64,000 nt of DNA from Carboxylicivirga sediminis (GCF_018156225.1 NZ_JAGTAR010000029.1:1-64000), one strand, 5' to 3'; numbered from the stretch's first letter, positions 1-9,848 are shown. Numbers and translations are program-made. Notes: generated by a model from the sequence alone, not told the origin.

Positions 1-61
1 AGCCCGTGCACAACTTCATAGCAGCATAGCAATAATGCAAAAGCAAATCTATTTTAAAACA

Positions 62-95
62 CAAAAAAGAGGATGTCTCAATTTTGGACACCCTC
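62..95 (-). terminator. Rho-independent terminator of tig
   Basis: Read on the minus strand just after the trigger factor stop codon. A 9-bp stem with one mismatch (69-77 with 87-95) is followed by a run of T (A residues 62-68 on the plus strand). Confidence 0.75.
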
Positions 96-129
96 AATAT
101 CTTATAAACAGGCTGGTAATTACCTGCTA

Positions 130-1485
130 TTACTTTTCAAATAATTTGTTAAAGTCGTCACGTGAAATTTCTTTCTCCTCAACCTTAACGGCTTCCTTAA
201 TGAAAGCAATCACATTTTCCTGCATAGCTCCTTCAGCCATCTGACGACGCTGCTCATCCTGCTTCAGCATCTCCTGAGCGTAGTTTTCAAGGTGCTCATC
301 AGGTACACTTGTTAAGCCATACTGCATAAACTGCATCTTAGCCGCTTTCTTAGCGTATTCAATCACATCAGCCTCTTCAACTTTAATTTCGTTGTTTTTG
401 ATGATGTTGTTACGAATCAACTGCCATTTAAGGTCTTCAAGAAAACGTGGCATTTCAGCTTCCAGTGTTGCCTCATCCAACTTCTCGTTTTCACGGTTGG
501 TAGCCAATAACCAACGCTTAAGGAAAGCCTCTGGGAACTCAACATCTACTTTACCCATCAGTTTTTCTTTAGCATCGATAGAGAAACGGTATTCCGTTTC
601 CATTTCAAGGTTCTTTGAGATATCCTCCTTGATACGTGCTTCAAATTCCTCTTCAGAGTTAACAACGCCTTCGCCGAAAGCTTTATCAAACAGCTCCTGG
701 TTTATCTCTGCGTTTACAAATTCTGTTACTTCAGTGATGGTATATTGGAAATCACCAGTCAAAGCTTCCGCTTCTTCTTTAGTGATTTTCAACATGTGCG
801 ATATTTCGCTATCGTTAGGGAATGCTTTCTTAGGATCAAATACAATTACATCACCTGCCTTAGCACCCATTAACTTCTTCTTCTCATCTTCATCTTTGAT
901 GATGGCCATAGACAATACCACATCTTCAGGTGCAATACCGTCTTCTTTTACTTCGCCATTTTCCAGCTGAGCAAAGTTACCTTTAACTAAAGCTTTCTCA
1001 GTAACTGAATCAATTACTTCTGATTTTCCAAAACGACCAGTGATAGAGTCTTTTTGCTGATTAAACATCTCATCAGAGATAGCTACCTTGTAAATTGGTA
1101 ATTTGATACGCTTACTTAAGTTAACATCCACCTCAGGGGCCAATGCCACATCAAAAGCAAAATCAAACTTCTCGGCAGTATCAAAATCAATTACTTCCTG
1201 CGATTCTGATGGAAGTGGTTCGCCTAACAGGTCAAGCTTTTCCTCAACAATGAAGTTGTGAATTTTTTCAGAAACCAGCTTGTTCACTTCATCAGCAATA
1301 ACAGCTTTTCCGTACATTTTCTTAACAACACCCATTGGCACTTTACCAGCACGGAAACCCGGCATGTTAACACGCTTACGGTAGTCTTTAAGAACATCAT
1401 CCACTCGGCCTGCGTAGTCCTCTTTCTCAACAGTTAATTTGATAACCGCGTTTAATGCATCAATGTTTTCCTTTGAAATATTCAT
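130..1485 (-). CDS. tig: Trigger factor, ribosome-associated chaperone
   Basis: Cytosolic chaperone that docks at the ribosome exit tunnel and shields nascent chains. The 451-residue length fits the family. The N-terminal ribosome-binding domain carries the GFRxGKVP signature (GFRAGKVPMGVV, about residues 43-54). The divergent middle PPIase-like region and long acidic, Lys/Glu-rich helical C-terminal arms are typical of Bacteroidetes trigger factors. Transcribed alone: its own terminator follows, and a -7-like box (1573-1580) lies upstream, overlapping the T-tract of the tRNA-Leu terminator. No clpP/clpX partner follows it, unlike in many bacteria. Confidence 0.95.
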   Translation of the reverse strand: MNISKENIDALNAVIKLTVEKEDYAGRVDDVLKDYRKRVNMPGFRAGKVPMGVVKKMYGKAVIADEVNKLVSEKIHNFIVEEKLDLLGEPLPSESQEVIDFDTAEKFDFAFDVALAPEVDVNLSKRIKLPIYKVAISDEMFNQQKDSITGRFGKSEVIDSVTEKALVKGNFAQLENGEVKEDGIAPEDVVLSMAIIKDEDEKKKLMGAKAGDVIVFDPKKAFPNDSEISHMLKITKEEAEALTGDFQYTITEVTEFVNAEINQELFDKAFGEGVVNSEEEFEARIKEDISKNLEMETEYRFSIDAKEKLMGKVDVEFPEAFLKRWLLATNRENEKLDEATLEAEMPRFLEDLKWQLIRNNIIKNNEIKVEEADVIEYAKKAAKMQFMQYGLTSVPDEHLENYAQEMLKQDEQRRQMAEGAMQENVIAFIKEAVKVEEKEISRDDFNKLFEK

Positions 1486-1572
1486 TTCCTAAAGATTTAA
1501 AGTGAACCGTTCCTCTATTGTTTACTCGAAACCAATTGAGGGATGGAATCTATTTTAATTTCACAATTTGTA

Positions 1573-1580
1573 CAAACTTA
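1573..1580 (-). promoter_or_regulatory. Candidate -7 box of tig promoter
   Basis: CAAACTTA on the plus strand reads TAAGTTTG on the minus strand, an exact TAnnTTTG Bacteroidetes -7 box, 88 bp upstream of the tig start. No clear -33 TTTG at 19-21 bp, so this is tentative. Confidence 0.4.
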
Positions 1581-1623
1581 AAAAACCGCCTCACCACCGA
1601 ATTAAATCGTAAGTGAGGCGGTT
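1579..1623 (-). terminator. Terminator of tRNA-Leu
   Basis: An 11-bp perfect stem (1584-1594 with 1613-1623), GC-rich, followed on the minus strand by a T-run. It lies 5 bp past the mature tRNA 3' end. Confidence 0.8.
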
Positions 1624-1627
1624 TGTG

Positions 1628-1709
1628 TGCGGATGAAGGGACTCGAACCCCCACGCCCGAAGGCACTAGATCCTAAGTCTAGCGCGGCTACCAATTACGC
1701 CACATCCGC
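1628..1709 (-). tRNA. tRNA-Leu (anticodon UAG)
   Basis: On the minus strand a full cloverleaf can be folded. The acceptor stem is GCGGATG/CATCCGC with discriminator A. The anticodon stem CTAGA/TCTAG encloses loop CTTAGGA with anticodon TAG, and the long variable arm (TGCC-TTC-GGGC-type) is that of a class II tRNA. The T-loop is GGTTCGAGTCC-like. CCA is not encoded. It reads CUA/CUG-type leucine codons. It is a single-gene transcript with a good promoter upstream and a terminator just downstream. Confidence 0.96.
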
Positions 1710-1728
1710 ATTTCTTAGTTTCGCGGTG

Positions 1729-1759
1729 CAAAGATAATTGCTTTTTCTTTGCCTCCAAA
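1729..1759 (-). promoter_or_regulatory. Bacteroidetes sigma promoter of tRNA-Leu
   Basis: Minus-strand -33 TTTG (CAAA at 1756-1759) and -7 TATCTTTG (CAAAGATA at 1729-1736) separated by 19 bp, an exact match to TTTG-N19-TAnnTTTG. It sits 20 bp upstream of the tRNA 5' end. Confidence 0.8.
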
Positions 1760-1771
1760 TTTTTTTTCAAA

Positions 1772-2533
1772 TTATTTTTCAGGCTGAAATTCCCGGCGAC
1801 GCAGCTCAAAATCATCACCCAAATACAGGCGCTTCACATCTTCATCCAAAGCCAGTTCTTCTGCCGTACCGGCTTTCAGTATCTTACCCTCAAACAGCAG
1901 GTAGGCACGGTCACAAATAGCCAGTGTTTCGTGCACGTTATGGTCGGTTATCAATATCCCAATATTTTTAAACTTCAGCTTGGCTACAATCTCCTGAATA
2001 TCGCGCACCGCAATCGGATCAACACCAGCAAAAGGCTCATCGAGAAGAATAAACTTAGGATTGATGGCCAAGGCACGCGCTATTTCGGTACGACGACGCT
2101 CACCACCCGAAAGCTGTATCCCAAGGCTCTTGCGTATATGCGTCAGACTAAATTCTTCCAACAATTCTTCCAGGCGCTCCTTTTGATAGTCCTTTGGAAA
2201 GTCAGTCATCTGCAACACTGCCTTAATATTATCTTCCACACTCAACTGGCGGAATACACTGGCCTCCTGTGCGAGATAACCAATTCCTTTTTGGGCACGT
2301 TTATATACCGGAGCATCTGTAATCTCCTCATCATTCAGAAAAATTTTACCGCTATTGGGCGTAATTAGGCCTACCATCATATAAAATGAGGTGGTCTTAC
2401 CGGCACCATTAGGCCCAAGCAATCCCACAATCTCTCCCTGTTGGACATTCACAGACACGCCTTTTACAACAGTTCGGCTTTTATACTTCTTGATTAAAGT
2501 ATCGGTATGCAGTTTTAAAGGTTGTTGTTCCAT
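1772..2533 (-). CDS. lptB: LPS export ABC transporter ATP-binding protein LptB
   Basis: Cytoplasmic ATPase of the LptB2FG complex, which extracts lipopolysaccharide from the inner membrane. 253 residues. Walker [10 protein letters not shown] at residues 40-48, ABC signature [15 protein letters not shown] near 142, Walker [14 protein letters not shown] near 160, and a late switch His in ITDHNVHE. The conserved [11 protein letters not shown] stretch is the LptB hallmark. Starts 3 bp after the tatC stop codon, so it is almost certainly co-transcribed with tatC. LptF/G are not in this window. Confidence 0.94.
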   Translation of the reverse strand: MEQQPLKLHTDTLIKKYKSRTVVKGVSVNVQQGEIVGLLGPNGAGKTTSFYMMVGLITPNSGKIFLNDEEITDAPVYKRAQKGIGYLAQEASVFRQLSVEDNIKAVLQMTDFPKDYQKERLEELLEEFSLTHIRKSLGIQLSGGERRRTEIARALAINPKFILLDEPFAGVDPIAVRDIQEIVAKLKFKNIGILITDHNVHETLAICDRAYLLFEGKILKAGTAEELALDEDVKRLYLGDDFELRRREFQPEK

Positions 2534-2536
2534 AGC

Positions 2537-3358
2537 TTAAGCATTTACAAGTGTATCGACCCGCCTTTTCTTCTCCAGTCTTTTTGCAATAATAATTCCC
2601 GACTCGTACAATATAATCAGTGGGAAACACACCAGCAACTGACTAATAACATCAGGTGGTGTAATAACAGCAGCCAATAACAGGGCCACAACAATTGAGT
2701 GCTTTCGGTACTTTATTAAAAAACCGGAAGTAACCAAACCAACTTTTGCCAGGAAATAAATAAAAATAGGCAACTCAAAGATAATGCCGCCTGCCAGTAC
2801 AATTGAAGTAATGGTACTTATATAAGAACCCAGATTGACAATATTCTCAACCTTATCACTTACCTGATAAGTTCCTAAAAAATGAACCGATAAAGGACAT
2901 ATTATATAGTAAGCAAATAAAATACCGATGGTAAATAAGGTAGATGCAAAAAAGATGGCTCCCCGCGAGTTACTAATCTCATTCTGATACAACGCAGGCT
3001 TCACAAATCGCCAGAATTCCCAGAATATATAAGGAAATGCCACAACTATACCTGCCACAAACGATACCCATATATGCGTTGTAAACTGCCCAGACATATT
3101 AATATTCTGAAAACTTAGAGGTATCTGATTGATGCACAATAAAGGCATATCTAGCAGTGAAGCCAGACGGCAAAGCAGAGCATTAGTGAAAAACTCAGGA
3201 TTAGCTGGTGCCAGAATAACTGTGTCAAAAACAAAGCCTTTAAACACAAAAGCCAGAATGGCAAAAATCAAAACACTGGCAAAGGCCCTGACAATATGCC
3301 ATCGCAACACCTCCAGGTGTTCCAAAAATGACATCTCTCTATTGGTTTCTTCCGACAT
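2537..3358 (-). CDS. tatC: Sec-independent translocase subunit TatC
   Basis: Multi-spanning receptor of the twin-arginine translocase, which exports folded proteins across the inner membrane. The chosen ATG gives 273 residues beginning MSEETNREMSFLEHLEVLRW, matching the cytosolic FLEHLEELR-type start of TatC. An in-frame ATG at 3391 would add 11 unlike residues and would overlap the candidate -7 box. About six hydrophobic segments and the conserved SFVAGIVVAFPYIFWEFWRF region and FELP motif are present. TatA/B are not adjacent. lptB follows after 3 bp. Confidence 0.92.
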   Translation of the reverse strand: MSEETNREMSFLEHLEVLRWHIVRAFASVLIFAILAFVFKGFVFDTVILAPANPEFFTNALLCRLASLLDMPLLCINQIPLSFQNINMSGQFTTHIWVSFVAGIVVAFPYIFWEFWRFVKPALYQNEISNSRGAIFFASTLFTIGILFAYYIICPLSVHFLGTYQVSDKVENIVNLGSYISTITSIVLAGGIIFELPIFIYFLAKVGLVTSGFLIKYRKHSIVVALLLAAVITPPDVISQLLVCFPLIILYESGIIIAKRLEKKRRVDTLVNA

Positions 3359-3388
3359 GCAACTAGTTATTAAAATACTTATAGCGGG

Positions 3389-3396
3389 CAAAAGTA
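3389..3396 (-). promoter_or_regulatory. Candidate -7 box of tatC-lptB promoter
   Basis: CAAAAGTA on the plus strand is TACTTTTG on the minus strand, an exact TAnnTTTG, 30 bp upstream of the chosen tatC start. The -33 element is not clear. Confidence 0.45.
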
Positions 3397-3726
3397 GATG
3401 TTCAAACTCAAGTAAAGTGTTAAAAATCTTTAAAGCAACACTACCAAGCCTGCCTTAACCCGCTTCATGCGAAGATAACATACCTATTCTTAAACACAAA
3501 CTTTTTGGTTATACCAAAGATATTATCTAACTTCATTCAACATTGCAACCAAAATCACGGATAAGCTCACAACGCATCATCCGGCCTTAAAGGGAACAAA
3601 GTATATACTACTTCCGTAATGAGGAATATCAAAAGGTTATCTTATTTTTGTTGCAAGCTAATAATCGAGGATAACAACTACTGCTTAAATACAAAATCTA
3701 GGCAGTAATGAAATAGGGAATTTGTT
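3397..3726. other. Intergenic gap between divergent tatC and recQ
   Basis: About 330 bp with no convincing gene. It holds the tatC -7 box at its left edge and a TATTTTTG candidate -7 box for recQ at 3643-3650, without a good -33. A second CAAAGATA on the minus strand lies at 3515-3522. Nothing else recognised. Confidence 0.5.
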
Positions 3727-5904
3727 ATGGCAAAGCAGGTAGATCTAAATGCTTCATTAAAAGAGCATTTTGGGTTTGATACCTTCAAGGGGAATCAAGA
3801 GGAGGTCATCAACAATGTTTTAAAAGGGAATGACACGTTCGTTTTAATGCCAACAGGAGGTGGTAAATCGCTATGCTATCAGCTACCGGCACTCATGCTG
3901 GAAGGTACTGCTATAGTAATTTCACCACTTATAGCGTTAATGAAAAACCAGGTGGATGCAATGCGCAATTTCAGTGAGGATGATGGTATTGCACACTTTC
4001 TAAACTCGTCATTGACCAAAACTGCAATCAATAAGGTAAAGGAAGATATCCTGGACGGCAAGACCAAGCTGCTTTACGTTGCACCCGAGTCGCTTACCAA
4101 AGAAGAAAATATTGAATTTCTAAAACAGGTTAAAATCTCTTTCTACGCTGTAGACGAAGCTCACTGTATATCAGAGTGGGGACACGATTTCAGGCCTGAG
4201 TACCGACGCATACGGCCAATAATCAGCGAAATAGGTGATTCGCCTGTGATTGCCCTGACTGCAACAGCCACACCAAAAGTGCAGCACGACATTCAAAAGA
4301 ACCTTGGCATGCTCAACGCCATGGTATTTAAATCATCATTTAACCGGCCAAATCTCTATTACGAGGTACGCCCCAAAATGCACACTTCTAAGGAAATAAT
4401 TAAGATCCTAAAGAACTATACGGGCAAATCATCCATCATTTATTGCCTCAGCCGCAAGAAGGTGGAAGAACTCGCTGAGACACTGGTAGTAAACGGCATT
4501 AAAGCCCTGCCTTACCATGCAGGTATGGATGCTTCTACCCGGGCAAAAAATCAGGACCAGTTTCTAATGGAAGAAACAGATGTGATTGTAGCCACTATTG
4601 CATTTGGCATGGGCATTGACAAACCTGATGTGCGTTTAGTGATTCACTACGATATACCCAAAAGCCTGGAAGGCTACTACCAGGAAACTGGTCGCGCCGG
4701 GCGCGATGGTGGCGAAGGTCGATGCATTGCTTTTTACAGCTACAAAGACATACAGAAGCTGGAGAAATTTATGCAAGGCAAGCCATTGGCCGAACAAGAG
4801 ATTGGCAAACAGCTACTATTAGAAACAGTTGCCTATGCCGAATCATCCATCTGCCGCAGGAAAACACTCCTGCACTATTTTGGTGAGAAATATGAAGTGA
4901 AAGATTGCGAAACCTGTGATAACTGTGTCAATCCAAAAGAAGAATTTGAAGCCAAAGAAAGCATTGTTAAACTGCTAAATATGGTTCAACTCCTGAAAGA
5001 GCGCTTCAAATCCGATCATATTATCAACGTATTAACCGGCAATGCCAACACCGCCATTAAATCATACAAACACCACGAACTGGATGTTTTTGGATCTGGT
5101 GATGAATATGATGATAAGCACTGGAATGCTGTCATACGACAATCATTGGTCAAAGGACTTATCATAAAAGATATTGAATCATATGGCTTGCTGCGTATTA
5201 GCAAGGCTGGCCATGAATTTCTGAAGCACCCTCAATCGGTGATGATGACCAAAGATCACGACTTTGATGTAGTGGAAGAAGAAACCAACACAGGCGGTAC
5301 AGCAGCTGTTGATACGAATCTATTTAATATGCTGAAAGATCTTCGAAAAGACATCTCGAAGAAACTCAGCTTACCGCCATTTGTTATTTTCCAGGATCCT
5401 TCCTTGGAAGCCATGTCTACCTATTACCCCATTACCATTGAGGAATTACAAAATATTCCGGGTGTTGGAACTGGCAAGGCATCTCGCTTTGGGAAAGAAT
5501 TTGTGAAACTGATTGCCAAGCATGTTGAAGAAAACGAACTGGAGCGCCCAATGGACTTGGTTGTGAAATCCGTTGCTAACAAATCGAAAAACAAAATTGC
5601 CATTATACAAGGCATTGACAGACAAATGCCTTTAGATGACATCGCCGCCTCCAAAGGCATGGAAATGGACGAACTGATTAAAGAATTAGAATCAATCGTA
5701 TATTCCGGCACACGCGTCAACATCGACTACTACATCGACCAGGTGATGGATGAGGATCACAGAGATGATATATTCTACTATTTCAAAGAAGATGCCGAAA
5801 CAGATGATATACAAGCCGCTTTGGAAGAACTTGGCGAAGATCAATATTCCGAAGAAGACGTTCGAATCGTGCGTATTAAGTTTATTTCAGAAGTTGGCAA
5901 TTAA
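3727..5904 (+). CDS. recQ: ATP-dependent DNA helicase RecQ
   Basis: 3'-5' superfamily 2 helicase for recombination and repair. 725 residues, longer than E. coli RecQ. Walker A MPTGGGKSLCYQ near residue 41, DEAH box (DEAHCISEWGHDFRPEY) near 143, motif VI TGRAGRDG near 321. The RecQ zinc-binding cysteines lie near 375 and 394-400 (CETCDNC). A winged-helix region follows, then an HRDC-like domain at about 530-610 (YPITIEELQNIPGVGTGKASRFG). The extra C-terminal roughly 110 acidic residues form another helical/WH-like tail common in Bacteroidetes RecQ. Monocistronic, followed by a hairpin. Confidence 0.95.
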   Translation: MAKQVDLNASLKEHFGFDTFKGNQEEVINNVLKGNDTFVLMPTGGGKSLCYQLPALMLEGTAIVISPLIALMKNQVDAMRNFSEDDGIAHFLNSSLTKTAINKVKEDILDGKTKLLYVAPESLTKEENIEFLKQVKISFYAVDEAHCISEWGHDFRPEYRRIRPIISEIGDSPVIALTATATPKVQHDIQKNLGMLNAMVFKSSFNRPNLYYEVRPKMHTSKEIIKILKNYTGKSSIIYCLSRKKVEELAETLVVNGIKALPYHAGMDASTRAKNQDQFLMEETDVIVATIAFGMGIDKPDVRLVIHYDIPKSLEGYYQETGRAGRDGGEGRCIAFYSYKDIQKLEKFMQGKPLAEQEIGKQLLLETVAYAESSICRRKTLLHYFGEKYEVKDCETCDNCVNPKEEFEAKESIVKLLNMVQLLKERFKSDHIINVLTGNANTAIKSYKHHELDVFGSGDEYDDKHWNAVIRQSLVKGLIIKDIESYGLLRISKAGHEFLKHPQSVMMTKDHDFDVVEEETNTGGTAAVDTNLFNMLKDLRKDISKKLSLPPFVIFQDPSLEAMSTYYPITIEELQNIPGVGTGKASRFGKEFVKLIAKHVEENELERPMDLVVKSVANKSKNKIAIIQGIDRQMPLDDIAASKGMEMDELIKELESIVYSGTRVNIDYYIDQVMDEDHRDDIFYYFKEDAETDDIQAALEELGEDQYSEEDVRIVRIKFISEVGN

Positions 5905-5910
5905 CATTAA

Positions 5911-5936
5911 AGGAACCTCTATTTAAAGAGGTTCCT
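5911..5936 (+). terminator. Hairpin after recQ
   Basis: A perfect 10-bp stem (5911-5920 with 5927-5936) and 6-nt loop 6 bp after the recQ stop. The downstream T-tract is weak, so termination efficiency is uncertain. Confidence 0.6.
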
Positions 5937-6334
5937 CCTCCATAATTACTATCCGATTTTTAAATTGTTATTTTTTACTCCTTATATTTTTAAATTGTAA
6001 GTAAAAAGGTTTGATTAACCGATACTTTTTCATCACCACATTTCACTCAGTTATACACTCGATGATTCATCCATACTATAAAAATTCACAATGAAAATCT
6101 TTATAGCATTATATTTGTGCACATTAACACTTACAACTCGAATACAACCATACCTATAAAGTTTATCTGCATGTAGCAATAGCAAAAAAATCCAACCTTA
6201 TTATTATGTTATGTTTTTGTTATTTATTGAAATAATTTAGAATAATTAACATTCTAAAACTGCTAATTTGTTATTAAATGGTCATGTATTTTTTTAAATT
6301 TGCTGCACATTCATAACTTAAAACGCGTACCAAA
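5937..6334. other. AT-rich gap upstream of the PEPCK-like gene
   Basis: About 400 bp, very AT-rich, without a convincing gene. TAAATTTG (6295-6302) is an exact -7 box 33 bp upstream of the next start codon; the nearest TTTG (6267-6270) is 24 bp away, slightly long for a -33. A second TATATTTG lies at 6110-6117. Confidence 0.45.
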
Positions 6335-9300
6335 ATGAAAGATGATATGCTAAAAAAGCAGAAACCTAGTAAAAAGGATCGCAAGGACATGATTCAGTAC
6401 ATCAACTTGCAACTGGCTTCTATAGGTCAGCCTTTATACTACGATGCATGTGACGCCGACACCAAATACTCTAATTCTAAGTTCCTTTCTTTAACCGAAG
6501 GACTTATTAATAGTTTCAAAGAGAAATCACGTTTGTTATCAGATCATCTGTCGCCAGCTGATACGCGTATTCAGAACTTTTTGAACAGCTATTTAAGCGA
6601 TGTTGACTTTGACAACTCAGAGTACCGCTTACCAAATAAAACATTCGTTCTTAACCAAAAAGGTTTGGCACGTGAGGTAAGTTTACCACCTGATGCTAAT
6701 GAATTTAAGAGTGACCTGGTAAGTTCTTACCGCCTTAAGCAGGGTATATTAAATAACCCTGATAAAGATAAACGTACTACCAAAGGAACTTTCCACATCG
6801 TTGAAGGTGGTTTGCCAGTTCCTTTAGATAAAAAAGAAGTACCAAAAGTAGCTTTTGCACATATGTTAAGAGCAGCTGTGAATCCTTCTGAAGATATGAA
6901 TATCCTGCCTTTCACTTCTACTCAGAAAGAGAAGGCCAAAACTATGGTTTCATTACTGCTTCGTCCTGTTGTTTGCCCTGAAGTACCAGGAGTAATTGCA
7001 GAGAAAAGCATGGAAGTGCGCTTCTTTGCCCCAGGTTCTTTGGTAAGTAACCTTGACTTTGTTGAAAATATTTTTGGCAATGCAGGTGATCACAACCTGG
7101 CAGAAAATGATGCAGCTCTTGATATTGATCACTGGACCGGTACAACTGGCTGTATCATCCTTGCACCACAATTAATTAAGTTGAAGAAGAAAGACATTGG
7201 CCTGCCGCACTATGACGATGCAACAGAACGTCAGCGCAACGACGGCATGTGCTGGAAAGATGAAAACGAATTATACAACGACGGTGGAGCATTCAAAATT
7301 ACCTGTCGCGACGATAGTGGTGTAGTTGTTACTTTAATTGCTGATAACTATTACGGATACTCAAAAAAGGAAATTAAAACGCAAATCAGCTACTCAGCTA
7401 ACATGATTGGTTTAGTGGAAGAAGAGCATGCTGGTGGTGCCATTGCATACCCACGCGGTATTATGAGCGACAGCGTATTTGGCGAAATTTTCTCGGCTAA
7501 GCTAAAGAACTCATATGCTTTTGATGAAGCCATGGCTTTACTTGGTGACCGTGTAACGGTATATCCTGAGGGGTATGCTGTGGATAAAAAGTTCCCTGAA
7601 ATGGTATATATCCAGGAGCATGCGGATATTGACATTGACAACAGCAAAGTACGCTGGACAAAGGATGGCAAAGAGCAATCATTACATTTATCTCCTGAAA
7701 AGATATACATTCACCCTTCAGGGCATAAGTTCCAGTTAGCTAAACACCCGACACAGCCAATGTGGCGCATCGTTAATACACAGCCTGAAGGTGTATTCTG
7801 TCACAAGCCTTGTACTGTATCAGGTGGTGGTAAATCAGAGATTTCTAAATCAATGCAGAATGCTATCCAATATGGTACGTTTAACATCGTTGACTTGGAG
7901 AAAGATTTTGCTGCAGCTGATGAAATTATCAACTACGATTTCTCTAACCGCTGGAAGCAGGTACGTCCTGATGCCAATCCGTCACGTCCGTTCCTGAGCC
8001 CAAAACGTACACTTGGTTCAGCCGTTAAGCTTCTGACACCATCTGACTCATACAGCGATGAATACAATGCGTTCTTAAACAGTATTCCTTCACACATCCG
8101 CTCTTTGGTATTATTTATCAAGCGCCTGTATCGCAACGAAAGTGAAAAAGGAAACTGGAAAGACTACATGTCGGTTGAATTTATTAATGGACGCGAAGGA
8201 ACTACTCTTCAGTACAAAAACAATAAGGTAACAGCTAGTTATGTTCGTATTGGATTTAATGAAGATGGCAACTGGTTGCTGCATAAACTGCGCTCTGACT
8301 TTGTTCCTAGCCAGAAGATTCAGATGGAAGATGATATCTCTGCATCTATTGTGTTACCAGCCAGCCAGCTAAGCAACCTGAATGCTGAATATAAAAACAA
8401 GAGCTACAAAGTAGTTACCAACTGCGAAAGCCACTTGTTCCAGCGTCCTGACGAGGCCATTATTCGTGGATACGATAAAGGTGCTGAGCGTGATATCGTA
8501 ACTGATGGTACATTCCTAACCAATTACGAGCCTTTAACCAAAAAGGATGCAATTGCGTTGTATGAAGATGCTATTAATTTTGACAAATATACACAGCCGG
8601 TTAAAGACTTGTTGATGAAAGTAATCAACAGCGACAAAGACGGTTATTTCGTAGTGCCTTCGCACACTCGTATTGTGGACGGAGAACCAACAAATAACCC
8701 ACGTTACCTGGAACGCAACATCTTTAAAGACGACATCATTGATAACTACCTGGGCGAAATAGGTGTGCGTTTACACCGCAAAATCAAGTCAGATGAACCA
8801 GTGATTGATGTAGTGAACGCCGTATTACCAGGACGTCGTAATAACCCGGCAGATAAAGCAAATGGTATTCGTCCGTTGGCAGTATATAACCCAATTCACT
8901 ACCAGGAGTTACCTGAATTATTTATGGACTTTATCTGTAGCTTAACAGGTAAATCACCATCAACAACAGGTGCAGGTACTGAAGGTGCATTGACTAAAGG
9001 GCCTTTCAACATGTTGGTGCCAACTACCGACTTGAACAATGCTTTACTGTCATACATCTTAACTGAATACCAAGGTTTCAGTTCAGCTGCTGGATATGTG
9101 GGACAAAACCGTTTCGACCACGATATCTCTATACTGATTCCTGAAATCTGGGCTCGTTTGGTTCCTGAAGATCGTGATCCGAAGTTATTGATTGAGAACG
9201 GTTCTCTTGAGAAACTGGAAGACTTCGACCATAACGGACAAAAAGTACTGGCTAGCCGCTTAGGATATCGTATCACCGAAAACTTTGCTTTCCGCTGTAT

Positions 9301-9811
9301 GAACCGTCTGTTTGACGAGCCATTGGCAGTGTTTAACGAGCAAATGCTGAAACCTGAATTACAAGGTATGGATGACTATGTTGACGGTATCAACAACATT
9401 GTGGAAGCTCAGCAAAAAGTGGCTCTTCGCTACTTCGAAGAAGGTAGTGTTGAGGGGGCAGTTCCTCCATTGAAAATCTTGTTGCACATTATGGCCTACG
9501 GTCAGTATGAAGGCAAGGAAATAAGCGATCCTGAATTACGTAAATACTTTGACCGCGACTATGTTATCAACAGCGATTGGTACAAAGAGCGTTTGAAACT
9601 GAAGCAAGAAAAGGATGTGAAGTTCCATACTGAGCAAATCGCTTATCTGGAGAAGTTTGCTGCTAAACCAGAAAATGCAGAAATAAAAGTTGACTTAGAC
9701 ATCGACAGCCGTTTAGCAAAAGCTAAAAAGTTATTAGCAAAAGCATCATCAGCCGATTACCTGAAAGAACTGGAAGGTACTATTGGTGCAGATGTGATAT
9801 ACAGAGGCTAA
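6335..9811 (+). CDS. PPi-type phosphoenolpyruvate carboxykinase
   Basis: 1158 residues, highly expressed-looking and complete. From memory of the family, the sequence closely follows the diphosphate-dependent PEP carboxykinase described from Propionibacterium and Entamoeba (about 1150 residues), which interconverts oxaloacetate + PPi with PEP + CO2 + Pi. Shared stretches include SLPPDANEFKSDLVSSYRL (about 116-135), RTTKGTFHI, NLDFVENIFGNAGD, GLPHYDDATERQRNDG (near 290) and SGGGKSEISK (near 497), the last a plausible phosphate-binding loop. It is not similar to ATP- or GTP-PEPCK. No signal peptide, so cytosolic. It stands alone with its own terminator. This assignment is by recognition, not by search. 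If wrong, it is a conserved large cytosolic protein of unknown function. Confidence 0.8.
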   Translation: MKDDMLKKQKPSKKDRKDMIQYINLQLASIGQPLYYDACDADTKYSNSKFLSLTEGLINSFKEKSRLLSDHLSPADTRIQNFLNSYLSDVDFDNSEYRLPNKTFVLNQKGLAREVSLPPDANEFKSDLVSSYRLKQGILNNPDKDKRTTKGTFHIVEGGLPVPLDKKEVPKVAFAHMLRAAVNPSEDMNILPFTSTQKEKAKTMVSLLLRPVVCPEVPGVIAEKSMEVRFFAPGSLVSNLDFVENIFGNAGDHNLAENDAALDIDHWTGTTGCIILAPQLIKLKKKDIGLPHYDDATERQRNDGMCWKDENELYNDGGAFKITCRDDSGVVVTLIADNYYGYSKKEIKTQISYSANMIGLVEEEHAGGAIAYPRGIMSDSVFGEIFSAKLKNSYAFDEAMALLGDRVTVYPEGYAVDKKFPEMVYIQEHADIDIDNSKVRWTKDGKEQSLHLSPEKIYIHPSGHKFQLAKHPTQPMWRIVNTQPEGVFCHKPCTVSGGGKSEISKSMQNAIQYGTFNIVDLEKDFAAADEIINYDFSNRWKQVRPDANPSRPFLSPKRTLGSAVKLLTPSDSYSDEYNAFLNSIPSHIRSLVLFIKRLYRNESEKGNWKDYMSVEFINGREGTTLQYKNNKVTASYVRIGFNEDGNWLLHKLRSDFVPSQKIQMEDDISASIVLPASQLSNLNAEYKNKSYKVVTNCESHLFQRPDEAIIRGYDKGAERDIVTDGTFLTNYEPLTKKDAIALYEDAINFDKYTQPVKDLLMKVINSDKDGYFVVPSHTRIVDGEPTNNPRYLERNIFKDDIIDNYLGEIGVRLHRKIKSDEPVIDVVNAVLPGRRNNPADKANGIRPLAVYNPIHYQELPELFMDFICSLTGKSPSTTGAGTEGALTKGPFNMLVPTTDLNNALLSYILTEYQGFSSAAGYVGQNRFDHDISILIPEIWARLVPEDRDPKLLIENGSLEKLEDFDHNGQKVLASRLGYRITENFAFRCMNRLFDEPLAVFNEQMLKPELQGMDDYVDGINNIVEAQQKVALRYFEEGSVEGAVPPLKILLHIMAYGQYEGKEISDPELRKYFDRDYVINSDWYKERLKLKQEKDVKFHTEQIAYLEKFAAKPENAEIKVDLDIDSRLAKAKKLLAKASSADYLKELEGTIGADVIYRG

Positions 9812-9848
9812 ACATGTAAGGTTATTCATTACAATACACAAACAAACT

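Noticed and set aside
150-170. CACGTG in tig as a fourth parS site
   Set aside because: The flanks (TCGT...AAAT) match the consensus poorly; only the 6-bp core is shared.
392-970. 192-codon open frame opposite trigger factor
   Set aside because: It lies wholly antisense within tig. Its translation is Ser/Leu-rich with no recognisable domain, as expected from a mirrored, well-conserved gene.
6091-6159. 22-codon ORF beginning MKIFIALYLCTL upstream of the PEPCK-like gene
   Set aside because: Hydrophobic but very short, no run of regulatory amino acids and no nearby hairpin; chance ORF more likely.
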